From contig JAJYGN010000026.1 of the NCBI GenBank assembly GCA_021790675.1, positions 1 to 53,439 on the forward strand: DNA of 53,439 bases, written 5' to 3'. Below the pieces are notes generated by a model. That model made no database searches. It saw nothing but the letters and a program-made list of their open reading frames with translations, and was not told the DNA's origin. The stretch comes from Actinomycetes bacterium (lineage in GTDB: Bacteria; Actinomycetota; Acidimicrobiia; Acidimicrobiales; RAAP-2). A program made the position numbers and the translations under genes. Positions within the stretch are counted from its first letter, which is position 1, and the number at the start of each line of letters is the position of its first letter. Positions 21,934-30,465 of the stretch are shown here, one piece after another.

Positions 21934-22610
21934 GCAATTTCTTCTACGTCGCTCCAGAGCAGCTGATCAAGGACCGCGCGACATTCGCCCAAAAGGGGAT
22001 CGCGCGCGGCCGTTCCATCCTGGCCTCCGTCTACGACGTGGGTGTCGTGATGGTCGCCGAGAACACGTCGGCCTCGCTCAACAAGATCTCCGAGGTCTAC
22101 GACCGGATCGCCTTCGCGGGTGTGGGCAAGTACAACGAGTTTGACCGACTTCGTGAGGCCGGGATCCGCTGGGCGGACTCGACGGGATTCACCTACTCGC
22201 GCGACGACGTCGACGCGCGCGCCCTGGCCAACTACTACGCCCAGCATCTCGGCGACATGTTCAGCGAGGGTCCCAAGCCTCTCGAGGTCGAGATCCTGGT
22301 TGCCCAACTGGGAAACAAGTTCCACCAGACGAAGCTCTACCAAATCGCCTACGAGGGCACCATCTCCGACGAGGCGCACTTCGCGGTACTCGGAGGCGAC
22401 GCCGAAGCAGTCAAGGCGCGCTACGCGGCGCTCTTCAGCGAGCCCACGAGTCTCGACGTGACGTTGCGTCACGCTGTCAGCGCGCTGGGTGGACCTGAAC
22501 GGTCGATCCCGGCCAACGAGCTCGAAGTCGGCGTCCTCGAAGACCGTGGCGCACGCCGCACGTTTGTTCGTCTCCACGTCGGCGCCATCAGCGAGATGCT
22601 CGGGGCGTAG
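21930..22610 (+). CDS. prcA: 20S proteasome alpha subunit
   Basis: A 226-residue non-catalytic subunit forming the outer rings and gate of the core particle. The start [29 protein letters not shown] is the typical gating N-terminus and H0 helix of actinobacterial PrcA. It lacks the catalytic threonine, as expected. Its ATG overlaps the prcB stop as ATGA. Six nucleotides separate it from pafA. Confidence 0.96.
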   Translation: [226 protein letters not shown]

Positions 22611-22616
22611 GTCCCC

Positions 22617-24005
22617 ATGCTGCGCCGGATCTTCGGAGTCGAGACCGAGTACGGCATCACGTTCTCGCTGCGGGGCCAACGACGCTTGAGCCCGGACGAG
22701 GTTTCGCGGTTCCTCTTTCGCAAGGTCGTCGCCTGGGGACGTTCGAGCAACGTCTTTCTCGAAAACGGGAGCCGTCTCTACCTCGACGTTGGCAGCCACC
22801 CCGAGTACGCCACGGCCGAGTGCGACACGCTCAGCGACCTCATCGCCCAGGACAAGGCCGGCGAGACCATCCTGCGCGAGCTAGTGGACTACGCCCAAGA
22901 GCAGCTCGTCGACGAGGGGATCCGCGGGGACATCTTCTTGTTCAAGAACAACACCGACTCCTCTGGCAACTCCTACGGGTGCCACGAGAATTACTGCATC
23001 GATCGAATCGAGGATCTTTCGCGGCTCGAGCAGGTGTTCATTCCCTTCCTGATCAGCCGGCAGATATTTTCAGGAGCGGGCAAGGTCGTCACCAACGCTC
23101 GCGGCACCACGTACTCCATGAGTCAGCGCGCGGAGCACATCTGGGAGTCCATCTCGTCTGCTACCACCCGCAGTCGGCCCATCATCAACACCCGCGACGA
23201 GCCTCACGCCGACCCCGAAAAGTACCGGCGCCTGCACGTCATCGTCGGCGACTCGAACATGAACGAGTACGCCACGTTCCTCAAGGTCGGCACTGCGGCC
23301 GTCGTGCTCGCCATGATCGAGGATCGCACGACGGTTCTGCGTGACTTCAACATCGCCTCGCCGATCAACGCTCTGCGTGACATCTCCTACGACCTCTGGA
23401 GCAAGGAACCGATCAAGCTGGTGAGCGGGCGCGATATGACCGCCCTGGAGATTCAAGAGGACCTTTGCGAACGCGCTGAACTCTTTGCCCAGCGTCGGAG
23501 CTTGCCACCCGATCAGATTGAGGCCGTTCGCATGTGGCGCGAAGTGATCGAACAGTACCGATCAGACCCCATGGGACTGGCCGACCGGGTGGACTGGATT
23601 GCGAAGCTGCAGATCATCGAGCGCGAGCGTGAACGCCTGGGCGTCGAACTCTCCGACGCGCGCGTGGCCCTCATCGACTTGCTCTATCACGACACCAACC
23701 TCTCGCGGGGCCTCTACTACCGTCGCCAGGCCCGGGGACACTTCCGCCGCATGGTCACCGACGAGCAGGTGGCCCAGGCCGCGGTCACCGCGCCCACCAC
23801 CACACGAGCCCACCTACGCGGATCCTTCATCCGTGCCGCCAAGGAGTGGCGCCGGGACTACACCGTGGACTGGGTGCACTTGAAGCTTAACGACGAGATG
23901 CAGCGCACCGTGCTCTTAAAGGATCCCTTCAAGAATCACGACGAGCGATTCCAGCGCCTACTTGACTCTCTAGAGCGACGGGATCGCCACGAGCGGCGCG
24001 ACTAG
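22617..24005 (+). CDS. pafA: Pup ligase PafA
   Basis: A 462-residue Pup-protein ligase that joins the gamma-carboxylate of the Pup C-terminal Glu to substrate lysines using ATP. It shares RRIFGVETEYGITF, FKNNTDSSGNSYGCHENY and INTRDEPHADPEKYRRLHVIVGD with Dop but lacks the Dop-specific insertion, and is shorter. The TAG stop is the first half of the lepB -10. In mycobacteria pafBC follows pafA; here lepB does. Confidence 0.95.
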   Translation: MLRRIFGVETEYGITFSLRGQRRLSPDEVSRFLFRKVVAWGRSSNVFLENGSRLYLDVGSHPEYATAECDTLSDLIAQDKAGETILRELVDYAQEQLVDEGIRGDIFLFKNNTDSSGNSYGCHENYCIDRIEDLSRLEQVFIPFLISRQIFSGAGKVVTNARGTTYSMSQRAEHIWESISSATTRSRPIINTRDEPHADPEKYRRLHVIVGDSNMNEYATFLKVGTAAVVLAMIEDRTTVLRDFNIASPINALRDISYDLWSKEPIKLVSGRDMTALEIQEDLCERAELFAQRRSLPPDQIEAVRMWREVIEQYRSDPMGLADRVDWIAKLQIIERERERLGVELSDARVALIDLLYHDTNLSRGLYYRRQARGHFRRMVTDEQVAQAAVTAPTTTRAHLRGSFIRAAKEWRRDYTVDWVHLKLNDEMQRTVLLKDPFKNHDERFQRLLDSLERRDRHERRD

Positions 24006-24008
24006 CCT
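24003..24008 (+). promoter_or_regulatory. Leaderless -10 of lepB overlapping the pafA stop
   Basis: TAGCCT starts at the pafA TAG stop and ends exactly 6 nt before the GTG at 24015. The same hexamer and spacing precede the thioesterase gene at 15499. Confidence 0.55.
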
Positions 24009-24014
24009 TGATGT

Positions 24015-24620
24015 GTGTCCGATATCGTTGAGCCTTCCACCGACGCGTCCCCGGAGGAGCCCGACGAAGTGGCAGCCCCCGCGCCATTGAAGCGGCGTAA
24101 GAAGCACCTACTCGTCGAGTGGCTCATCATTGTCCTGGTTGCACTGGGCGTGTCGTTTCTCATGCGCACGTTCGTCATCCAGACGTTCTTCATCCCCTCG
24201 GGCTCGATGGAGCCAACGCTGCAGATCGGTGACCGCATCATCGTCTCGAAGTTGAGCGTGGAATTTGGGACGATCCATCGGGGCGACATCGTCGTCTTCA
24301 AGGCACCCCCGGCTGAGCACTGCGGTGACCCGGTCACCGACCTCGTCAAGAGGGTCATTGGCCTGCCGGGAGACCACCTGACTTCCAAGGGCAACACCAT
24401 CTACGTGAACGGTTCGCCACTCCATGAGACCTGGACTCACTACGAGCCCCTCGGCCAGGCCATCGGCAACGTGACTGTGCCCGCCAACTCGTACTTCATG
24501 ATGGGTGACAACCACCCGAATTCCTGCGACAGCCGGATGTGGGGTACGGTGCCGCGCAAAGATCTCATCGGCAAGGTTTTCCTGCGTATCTGGCCGCTCA
24601 ACCGCTTCGGATTCATTTAG
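24015..24620 (+). CDS. lepB: Signal peptidase I
   Basis: A 201-residue membrane serine protease that removes signal peptides from Sec and Tat substrates. A proline- and acid-rich cytoplasmic N-terminus and a basic patch (KRRKKH) lead into one transmembrane helix (about residues 34-57). The catalytic dyad is Ser64 (SGSMEPT) and Lys112 (VKRVIGLPGD), and the MMGDNHPNSCDSR box is present. Its location next to tatA-tatC suggests a secretion unit. It takes the place that pafB-pafC hold in mycobacteria. Confidence 0.95.
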   Translation: MSDIVEPSTDASPEEPDEVAAPAPLKRRKKHLLVEWLIIVLVALGVSFLMRTFVIQTFFIPSGSMEPTLQIGDRIIVSKLSVEFGTIHRGDIVVFKAPPAEHCGDPVTDLVKRVIGLPGDHLTSKGNTIYVNGSPLHETWTHYEPLGQAIGNVTVPANSYFMMGDNHPNSCDSRMWGTVPRKDLIGKVFLRIWPLNRFGFI

Positions 24621-24641
24621 GGATCTCGGGGGCCCCACCCC

Positions 24642-24647
24642 TACAAT
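24642..24647 (+). promoter_or_regulatory. Leaderless -10 of tatA-tatC-helicase
   Basis: TACAAT, one base from the consensus TATAAT, ends exactly 6 nt before the tatA GTG. The 33-nt gap after lepB contains nothing else evident. Confidence 0.6.
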
Positions 24648-24653
24648 GGACCC

Positions 24654-25049
24654 GTGTTCTCTCTGAGTCCGATCAAGATCCTGGTCATCGTCGCAGTCGT
24701 GATGATCCTCCTAGGCCCGGACAAGCTGCCCGAGGTGGCCCACAAGCTCGGCGCCAGCTGGCGGGCGCTCAAGCGGATCCAAGAGCGCGTCGAATCCGAG
24801 GTCCGCGAGGTGATCCCGGATCTGCCGAGCGCGGGAGACCTCGCGCGCCTGGCGCGCAGCCCGGTCAACCTCCTCAACGAGCTCGCCGACCGCGCCGATC
24901 TGCGCAGCAGCGCGTCCGACGCGCCCCCGCCCACTGAGGACGAGGTGGCACCCGACGAGTCCTGGAAGGGACCGCTGTTCAATTCCACGCACCACGTGCC
25001 CCCGCCTCCGCGCGACCTTCCGCCGTCGCCCGATCCGTCTCTCAACTAG
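24654..25049 (+). CDS. tatA: Twin-arginine translocase TatA/TatB-type subunit
   Basis: A 131-residue Tat component. An N-terminal membrane helix (SPIKILVIVAVVMILLGPDKLPEV) ends in the family LGPDKLPE hinge and is followed by an amphipathic helix (LGASWRALKRIQERVESEV) and a Pro-rich, acidic tail. The length, hinge and tail are closer to TatB than to a short TatA, and I see no second copy in the window. It lies 6 nt before tatC. Confidence 0.88.
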   Translation: MFSLSPIKILVIVAVVMILLGPDKLPEVAHKLGASWRALKRIQERVESEVREVIPDLPSAGDLARLARSPVNLLNELADRADLRSSASDAPPPTEDEVAPDESWKGPLFNSTHHVPPPPRDLPPSPDPSLN

Positions 25050-25055
25050 GCGCTC

Positions 25056-25784
25056 GTGTCCAACTTCCGCAAGGCCGCCACCGGCATGACGCTGGCCGAG
25101 CACCTGGCCGAGGCGCGGCGTCGATTCCTCCAGAGCGCCGTCGCCGTCTTGGTCGCCGGCGTGGTGTCCTTCATGGTCTATCCCGAGATCCTTCGCTTCC
25201 TCCAGGATCCGTACTGCCGGGCGCTGCCGCGCCACTGCACCTTCCTCGTCACGAATCCGCTCGACGGCCTGACTCTTCGCGTCAAGATCGCCTTCTTTGG
25301 TGGAATGCTCTTCGCCTCGCCCTTCGTGTTCTGGCACGTCTGGCGCTTTATCACGCCGGGATTGAAGGCCAAGGAGCGGCGATACGCGGTGCCCTTTGTC
25401 AGCGCGTCCATCCTCTTCTTTTCCGGCGGCGTCGCGGTCGCCTACTTCAGCTTCGGTCACGCCATCGCCTTCTTGCAGTCGATCGGCGGACACAGCCTGG
25501 TCGCTGACTACAACCCAAACCAATATCTGGGCCTGTTTTTGATGATGATGTTCATCTTCGGCATCACCTTCGAGTTCCCCGTGGTGCTCGTCGCCCTTGA
25601 GCTCGCGGGCATCGTCTCGCCGAACCAACTCCTGCATTCCTGGCGCTACGCGTTGATCGCGATCACCGTCGCCTCGGCCGTCTTCACCCCGAGCGGCGAT
25701 CCCTTGTCGATGCTCGCGCTCGCCACCCCACTCACGGTCTTCTACTTCCTCGCGATCGGCGTCGGCAAGTTGTTCAAGAAGTGA
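25056..25784 (+). CDS. tatC: Sec-independent translocase TatC
   Basis: A 242-residue polytopic membrane protein that recognises twin-arginine signal peptides. MTLAEHLAEARRR (the conserved TLxEHLxELRxR box) leads into six hydrophobic segments, with the periplasmic FWHVWRFITPGL motif and FGITFEFPVV typical of the family. The GTG start lies 6 nt after tatA. The TGA overlaps the helicase GTG as GTGA. Confidence 0.95.
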   Translation: MSNFRKAATGMTLAEHLAEARRRFLQSAVAVLVAGVVSFMVYPEILRFLQDPYCRALPRHCTFLVTNPLDGLTLRVKIAFFGGMLFASPFVFWHVWRFITPGLKAKERRYAVPFVSASILFFSGGVAVAYFSFGHAIAFLQSIGGHSLVADYNPNQYLGLFLMMMFIFGITFEFPVVLVALELAGIVSPNQLLHSWRYALIAITVASAVFTPSGDPLSMLALATPLTVFYFLAIGVGKLFKK

Positions 25785-27901
25785 CGACCTACCGCCACGA
25801 ATTCACCCACACCCTTGGGTTTGGACTCGACGACTTCCAGATTGAGGCGCTCGACGCCGTCGATCGGGGGGTCAACGTCCTCGTGAGCGCTCCCACGGGA
25901 TCCGGCAAGACGCTCGTGGCCAATTACGCGATTGGTCGGTCCATCGCTCGCGGACGTCGAGCGTTCTACACGACGCCGCTAAAGGCCCTCTCGAATCAGA
26001 AGTACGGAGAGCTCTCGCGCCTCTACGGCGGCTCGAGGGTCGGGCTGCTGACGGGTGACACCTCGATCAACCGCGACGCTGAGATCGTCGTGATGACGAC
26101 CGAGGTCCTGCGCAATATGCTCCTCGCCGAGGCCGCCCACCTCACCCAGCTCGGCCTCGTCATCCTCGACGAGGTCCACTACCTCCAGGACCCGTTTCGC
26201 GGCGGCGTCTGGGAAGAGGTGCTGATTCTCACGGGTGAGAGCGTGCAGTTCGTCGCCCTGTCAGCGACGGTGGGCAACGCGGACTTCCTGGGGGAGTGGT
26301 TCGAATCGGTGCGCGGCGAGACGGCGGTCGTAATCGAGCGCGAACGCCCCATCACTTTGCATAATCACGTCGCCGTGGTGCGTCGTGGTCAGACTGACAC
26401 CGAGATCGTCGACTTGCTCGACGGCGACCGACCATCAGATGAGGCCCGACGCATCGACAACCTGATGAAGGCGACGCGCAAGTTCCGCCGCGGGCCACAG
26501 TGGAAGAACTCTCGCTCCTCCTCGCCGCCTGCGCCATTTCGAGCGCCGCGACGCTCGGAGTTGCTGCGCGCCCTCGAGCACGAGGACTTGTTGCCGGTGA
26601 TCGTCTTCATCTTCTCGCGCGCTGCCTGCGACGACGCCGTTCACCAGTGCCGGCGCGACGGACTCAACTTCACCTCGGGCGAGGAGAAGCGCATCATCAC
26701 GAAGATCGCGGAAGAGCGTCTTGCGGACTTCTCCGATGACGATCTCGCCGCCCTGGACTTCCCCGACTTCCTCGACAGCCTGGTGCGAGGACTGGCGGCC
26801 CACCACGCTGGCATGGTGCCAGCGTTTCGCGAGATCGTGGAGAAATGCTTCGAGCACAACCTTCTCGCGGTGGTCTTCGCGACCGAGACCTTGGCCCTCG
26901 GCGTGAACATGCCGGCGCGCTCGGTCGCGCTCGAGCGCTTCACCAAGTACTCCGACGCGGGTAAGAAGTTCCTCACCAGCGGCGAGTACGCACAGATGAC
27001 CGGCCGCGCCGGCCGGCGCGGCCTTGACGACGAGGGCCACGCGGTGGTGTGCTTCGCCCCCGAGGTGGCTCTCCACGACGTGGCCCGCGTGGCGCTGGCG
27101 GCCCCCTCGGACCTGCACTCGTCGTTCCGTCCGACGTACAACCTCACCGCCAATCTGGTGGGCCACTTCGACTACGACACTGCGCTCAGTGTCGTCCAGC
27201 GCTCGTTCGCCCAGTTCGAGAGCGACCACCGCCCGCGGGCCGGGCGTTCCCTCGTCGAGCAACTCCTCGCACGCCATCGGGTGCTCGAACGCCTCGGCTA
27301 CGCCGACGGCTGGCACCTGAGCGAGCGCGGCCAGCTGTTGCGCTCGCTCTATCACGAGAGCGACCTGCTGATCGTCGAGTCCATCAGCGCGGGCGTTCTC
27401 GAAGGGCTTGAGCCGGCTGAACTGGCCGGTGTCCTCTCGGCCTTCGTCTTCGAGTCCAAGCGATCGGCCAAACCGCTGCATGCGGGACGCCAGGTGCCCG
27501 TGAAGCGCCGTCGGGTGATCAACGACCGTCTGGGTCCTCAGCGTCGCGACCTGATCGCCGAGCGCCTGGGGGAAATCTCCGTCGAGACGGCGACGCTCTC
27601 CAATCTCGAGGACGAGTTCTCAGTGCCCCACACCCGCGAGCCCGACGGCCGCTTCGCGACGGTCATCGCGGCCTGGGCCCGCGGGGCGTCCCTGGGCACC
27701 GTCCTGGATCTGGCCGACCTCGAACTGGGTCAGACCTCACCAGGGGATTTCGTGCGAAACGCCAAGCAGGTGGCGGATCTCTGCGAGCAGGTGACACGGC
27801 TTTCCCCGCGCTATGGCGTCGTCGAGGTGGCCCGCGGGGCCCGCGACGCGATCATGCGCAGCGTCGTCGCGGGCAGTTTCAGCGTCCACCAGCTCGGCTG
27901 A
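25781..27901 (+). CDS. helY: Ski2-like DEAD/DEAH-box helicase (HelY type)
   Basis: A 706-residue superfamily 2 helicase. Motif I is SAPTGSGKT (residues 36-44), motif II is DEVH near residue 129, motif III is SAT (VALSATVG) and motif VI is MTGRAGRRG. It resembles mycobacterial HelY, which is also encoded directly after tatC, but is shorter than that roughly 900-residue protein, mostly in the C-terminal region. RNA helicase activity is inferred from the Ski2/Mtr4 family. A Ser/Pro-rich stretch at about residues 244-254 (SRSSSPPAP) interrupts the region between the two RecA domains. Confidence 0.9.
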   Translation: MTTYRHEFTHTLGFGLDDFQIEALDAVDRGVNVLVSAPTGSGKTLVANYAIGRSIARGRRAFYTTPLKALSNQKYGELSRLYGGSRVGLLTGDTSINRDAEIVVMTTEVLRNMLLAEAAHLTQLGLVILDEVHYLQDPFRGGVWEEVLILTGESVQFVALSATVGNADFLGEWFESVRGETAVVIERERPITLHNHVAVVRRGQTDTEIVDLLDGDRPSDEARRIDNLMKATRKFRRGPQWKNSRSSSPPAPFRAPRRSELLRALEHEDLLPVIVFIFSRAACDDAVHQCRRDGLNFTSGEEKRIITKIAEERLADFSDDDLAALDFPDFLDSLVRGLAAHHAGMVPAFREIVEKCFEHNLLAVVFATETLALGVNMPARSVALERFTKYSDAGKKFLTSGEYAQMTGRAGRRGLDDEGHAVVCFAPEVALHDVARVALAAPSDLHSSFRPTYNLTANLVGHFDYDTALSVVQRSFAQFESDHRPRAGRSLVEQLLARHRVLERLGYADGWHLSERGQLLRSLYHESDLLIVESISAGVLEGLEPAELAGVLSAFVFESKRSAKPLHAGRQVPVKRRRVINDRLGPQRRDLIAERLGEISVETATLSNLEDEFSVPHTREPDGRFATVIAAWARGASLGTVLDLADLELGQTSPGDFVRNAKQVADLCEQVTRLSPRYGVVEVARGARDAIMRSVVAGSFSVHQLG

Positions 27902-27910
27902 CGGGCGCTC

Positions 27911-27916
27911 TAGTCT
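27911..27916 (+). promoter_or_regulatory. Candidate -10 of the ThyX-like gene
   Basis: TAGTCT lies in the 24-nt gap after the helicase and ends 9 nt before the ATG, so any leader would be only about 3 nt. Confidence 0.4.
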
Positions 27917-27925
27917 CGATTACCC

Positions 27926-29530
27926 ATGCACCCCTACGTCGCCGAAGAGTTCACCGACACCGAGCAGTCGGTCCTGCGACGGTACTTCACGAACCTCGAC
28001 GGACCGGTGTTCGCGCTGGTGAACTTGCCCGAGGTCGTCAAGGGAGCGCTCTTCGCCCGCTACTCACGCTCGTCGAAGAGCCTGCGACGGCTCTTTCTCG
28101 ACGAGTTCGCCGGCGACCTCGATCTCAGCGGGGACGCGTCGATCGACGCGACCACAGGGCTGGACCGCGCCGACGAGCTCTACCAGCGCATCTTCTACGA
28201 GTATGGTGACGACTCGGTGGCCCAGCTCGGCGGGGTGCACCTGGCCTGTGAGCAGGCGAGCAACGTCCTGACCAAGGTGCTCGAGCGCGGACGTCTGGCG
28301 AGCTACCTCGAGCAGTCGACCCGCTATCTGGGCTACGACAAACGACTTTCAAACGGCCACTACCGCTTCTACCGCGACGCTCAACTCCTCGAGTCGCGCT
28401 ACGGGGCTCGCTACGTGGGCGAGATGGACCGCATGTTCGACACCTACGGTCAACTCCTGCGCACGCTCACCGAATGGCTGACCCGGCGTTTTCCCAAGAC
28501 CCCCGAGGACACTGACTTCGTCTATCGCCAAGCCATCCGAGCGAAGGCCCTGGACGCGGTGCGCGGGCTGCTGCCGGCCAGCGCCCTGTCGAACCTGGGG
28601 ATCTACGCGTCGGGCCAGGCTTACGAGGCGTTGCTGTTGCGCATGCGCGCCCACCCCCTTGAGGAGGTTCGCGACTACGCAGAACTGATGTACGAGGAAC
28701 TGGCCAAGGTGATCCCCTCATTCCTCAAGCGCCTCAACGTCGCCGAGCGCGGGGGAGCGTGGACGGCGTATTTGGCCGACGCGCATCGCGCGACGGCTGA
28801 GTTGGTGGAGTCGTGGTCTACCCCTCACCCGCGCGACGAAGGTGACGTGGTGCGACTCGTGGGCTATGACCCCGAGGGCGAGTCACGCGTCCTTGAGGCG
28901 ATCGTCTTCGAGGCCTCCACCTTGTCCGACGAGCAGGCGCGTCTGGTGGTCGCCGGGCTCGACGGCCGTGCGCGCCAGGACCTGTTCAACGTTTACGTCG
29001 GAGCGCGCACGAATCGCCGCCATCGTCCCGGACGCGCTTTCGAGCGCACCGACTACCGCTTCGAGCTCGTGACCGATTACGGGGCGTTTCGTGACCTGCA
29101 GCGCCACCGGCTCCTGACCGTGGACTGGCAACCGCTGACGGTGGATCTGGGCTATGACGTGCCCGAGATCGTGGCTGAGGCCGGCTTGAGGGGGCCCTAC
29201 GAGGAGTCCCTGTCGCGCTCGGCTGATCTCTACCACGACCTCGTCTCGGAGTTCCCCCAGAGCGCCCAGTACGCCGTGGCCCTGGCCTTTCGCATCCGCT
29301 ACGCGATCCAGATGAACGCCCGCGAAGCCATGCACCTCATCGAGCTGCGCTCAAGCCCCCAGGGGCACCCCAACTACCGGCGCGTCGCGCACCGCATGCA
29401 CGAGCTGATCGCCCAGGTGGCCGGCCACCGCGCCCTGGCCGGGGCAATGAGCTTCGTGGACCACGCCGACACCGATCTCGAGCGCCTCGAAGCCGAGCGA
29501 CGCGCCGAGCGGCGCCGCCTCGAAAGTTGA
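27926..29530 (+). CDS. Double-length ThyX-like (flavin-dependent thymidylate synthase fold) protein
   Basis: A 534-residue protein that looks like two ThyX units in tandem, about twice the usual 220-270 residues. The first half has EYGDDSVAQLGGVHLACEQASN and RGRLASYLEQSTRYLGYD, a degenerate form of the ThyX motif RHRxxSxNExSxRY. The second half has LQRHRLLTVDWQPLT and ELRSSPQGHPNYRRVAHRMHE, closer to the real motif at its start but lacking the NExS part. Whether it still binds FAD or dUMP is doubtful. No known role can be assigned from sequence. Its neighbours (helicase, DUF4193 protein) do not settle the function. Confidence 0.75.
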   Translation: MHPYVAEEFTDTEQSVLRRYFTNLDGPVFALVNLPEVVKGALFARYSRSSKSLRRLFLDEFAGDLDLSGDASIDATTGLDRADELYQRIFYEYGDDSVAQLGGVHLACEQASNVLTKVLERGRLASYLEQSTRYLGYDKRLSNGHYRFYRDAQLLESRYGARYVGEMDRMFDTYGQLLRTLTEWLTRRFPKTPEDTDFVYRQAIRAKALDAVRGLLPASALSNLGIYASGQAYEALLLRMRAHPLEEVRDYAELMYEELAKVIPSFLKRLNVAERGGAWTAYLADAHRATAELVESWSTPHPRDEGDVVRLVGYDPEGESRVLEAIVFEASTLSDEQARLVVAGLDGRARQDLFNVYVGARTNRRHRPGRAFERTDYRFELVTDYGAFRDLQRHRLLTVDWQPLTVDLGYDVPEIVAEAGLRGPYEESLSRSADLYHDLVSEFPQSAQYAVALAFRIRYAIQMNAREAMHLIELRSSPQGHPNYRRVAHRMHELIAQVAGHRALAGAMSFVDHADTDLERLEAERRAERRRLES

Positions 29531-29590
29531 GTACTGCTCAGGTTTAGCCATTCCTTAGGGGAAATGGCACATGGGCCACCGAAAAGGTTC

Positions 29591-29596
29591 TACACT
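29591..29596 (+). promoter_or_regulatory. Candidate -10 of the DUF4193 gene
   Basis: TACACT lies 25 nt before the ATG at 29622. The leader would include AGAAGGG, a fair Shine-Dalgarno 5 nt from the start. The -35 is not clear. Confidence 0.4.
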
Positions 29597-29621
29597 GCCA
29601 GCGCCAGATAGAAGGGTAGTT

Positions 29622-30068
29622 ATGGCTAGCAACAGCGACGCAGACGAAGTATTTGATGAAGAAGAACTAGCCGAGGGCTTTGACGAGGAGATCGTCGGAG
29701 CCGAGATTGACGACGCCGAGAGTGTCGATGTCGAAGATCTCGTCGCTGACGAGGACGAGGACGACGCGGACGTCGAACTCGATGAGGACGAGGTCCCGGT
29801 CGAGGCGGTCGTCGTCGACGACGAGGACATCGCCGACGACGCCGACGTGGAATTGGCCCTTGACGAGGTGCTCGCCGAAACCATCCGGCGCACCACCACA
29901 CCCGAGGATGACGACGACCTGGTCGGCGAGGTCGACCCCACGGCCGAACTCGTTGAGGCGATCCTGCCCAAACAGGACGACGAATTCCGGTGCTCCTCGT
30001 GCCGTTTGCTCAAGAAGACGAGCCAGCTCGCCGACGAGGCGAAAATGCTCTGTCGCGATTGCGTCTGA
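29622..30068 (+). CDS. DUF4193 family acidic protein with C-terminal zinc ribbon
   Basis: A 148-residue protein. The first 115 residues are extremely acidic and low-complexity (long Asp/Glu/Val stretches), and the last 30 form a small zinc ribbon FRCSSCRLLKKTSQLAD...LCRDC with two CxxC pairs. This is the pattern of the actinobacterial DUF4193 family, of unknown function. The ATG at 29622 is used because a ribosome binding site AGAAGGG precedes it; the frame is open further upstream to 29571. A nucleic-acid-related role is only a guess from the ribbon. Confidence 0.85.
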   Translation: MASNSDADEVFDEEELAEGFDEEIVGAEIDDAESVDVEDLVADEDEDDADVELDEDEVPVEAVVVDDEDIADDADVELALDEVLAETIRRTTTPEDDDDLVGEVDPTAELVEAILPKQDDEFRCSSCRLLKKTSQLADEAKMLCRDCV

Positions 30069-30075
30069 GTCATCG

Positions 30076-30465
30076 ATGGCGCTGCGCCTCGATCACGTCG
30101 CGCACGCCACGCACGAGGTTCACACACTCTGGGAGGAACTCCTCGAGGCGTCGCGTGGCGTACGTGGGGCGACGGCGATCTTCGATGACCTTGGCGACCT
30201 CGTCGGCATCATTGAGAGGAGAAGCATGTGGCTCGGACGCGATGGGCGGCCGGTCTCGCTCGCGATCGTCGAGAGTGGGATTGTCAAGATCCTCTTCGTG
30301 ACCGCTGACCACCGCCGTCAGGGTGTCGCGCGATCCACTCTGGCCGAGCTGGCGAAGGCGGTCGCTCCAGTGGACGCGTGGGCGCTACCCGGGGATCGGG
30401 CCAGTAAGTCGCTCTATGAATCAGTGGGCTGGCGAGCCCGGCTGCTTACGATGCGGGGCGACTAG
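30076..30465 (+). CDS. GNAT-family N-acetyltransferase
   Basis: A 129-residue acetyltransferase of the GNAT fold. The acetyl-CoA site is visible as VTADHRRQGVARSTLAEL (motif A, Q/RxxGxG/A type), followed by the C-terminal ASKSLYESVGW (motif B). Substrate is unknown. The start is 7 nt after the DUF4193 stop, so the two are probably co-transcribed. The last 20 bp overlap the 3' end of the convergent gene. Confidence 0.8.
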   Translation: MALRLDHVAHATHEVHTLWEELLEASRGVRGATAIFDDLGDLVGIIERRSMWLGRDGRPVSLAIVESGIVKILFVTADHRRQGVARSTLAELAKAVAPVDAWALPGDRASKSLYESVGWRARLLTMRGD

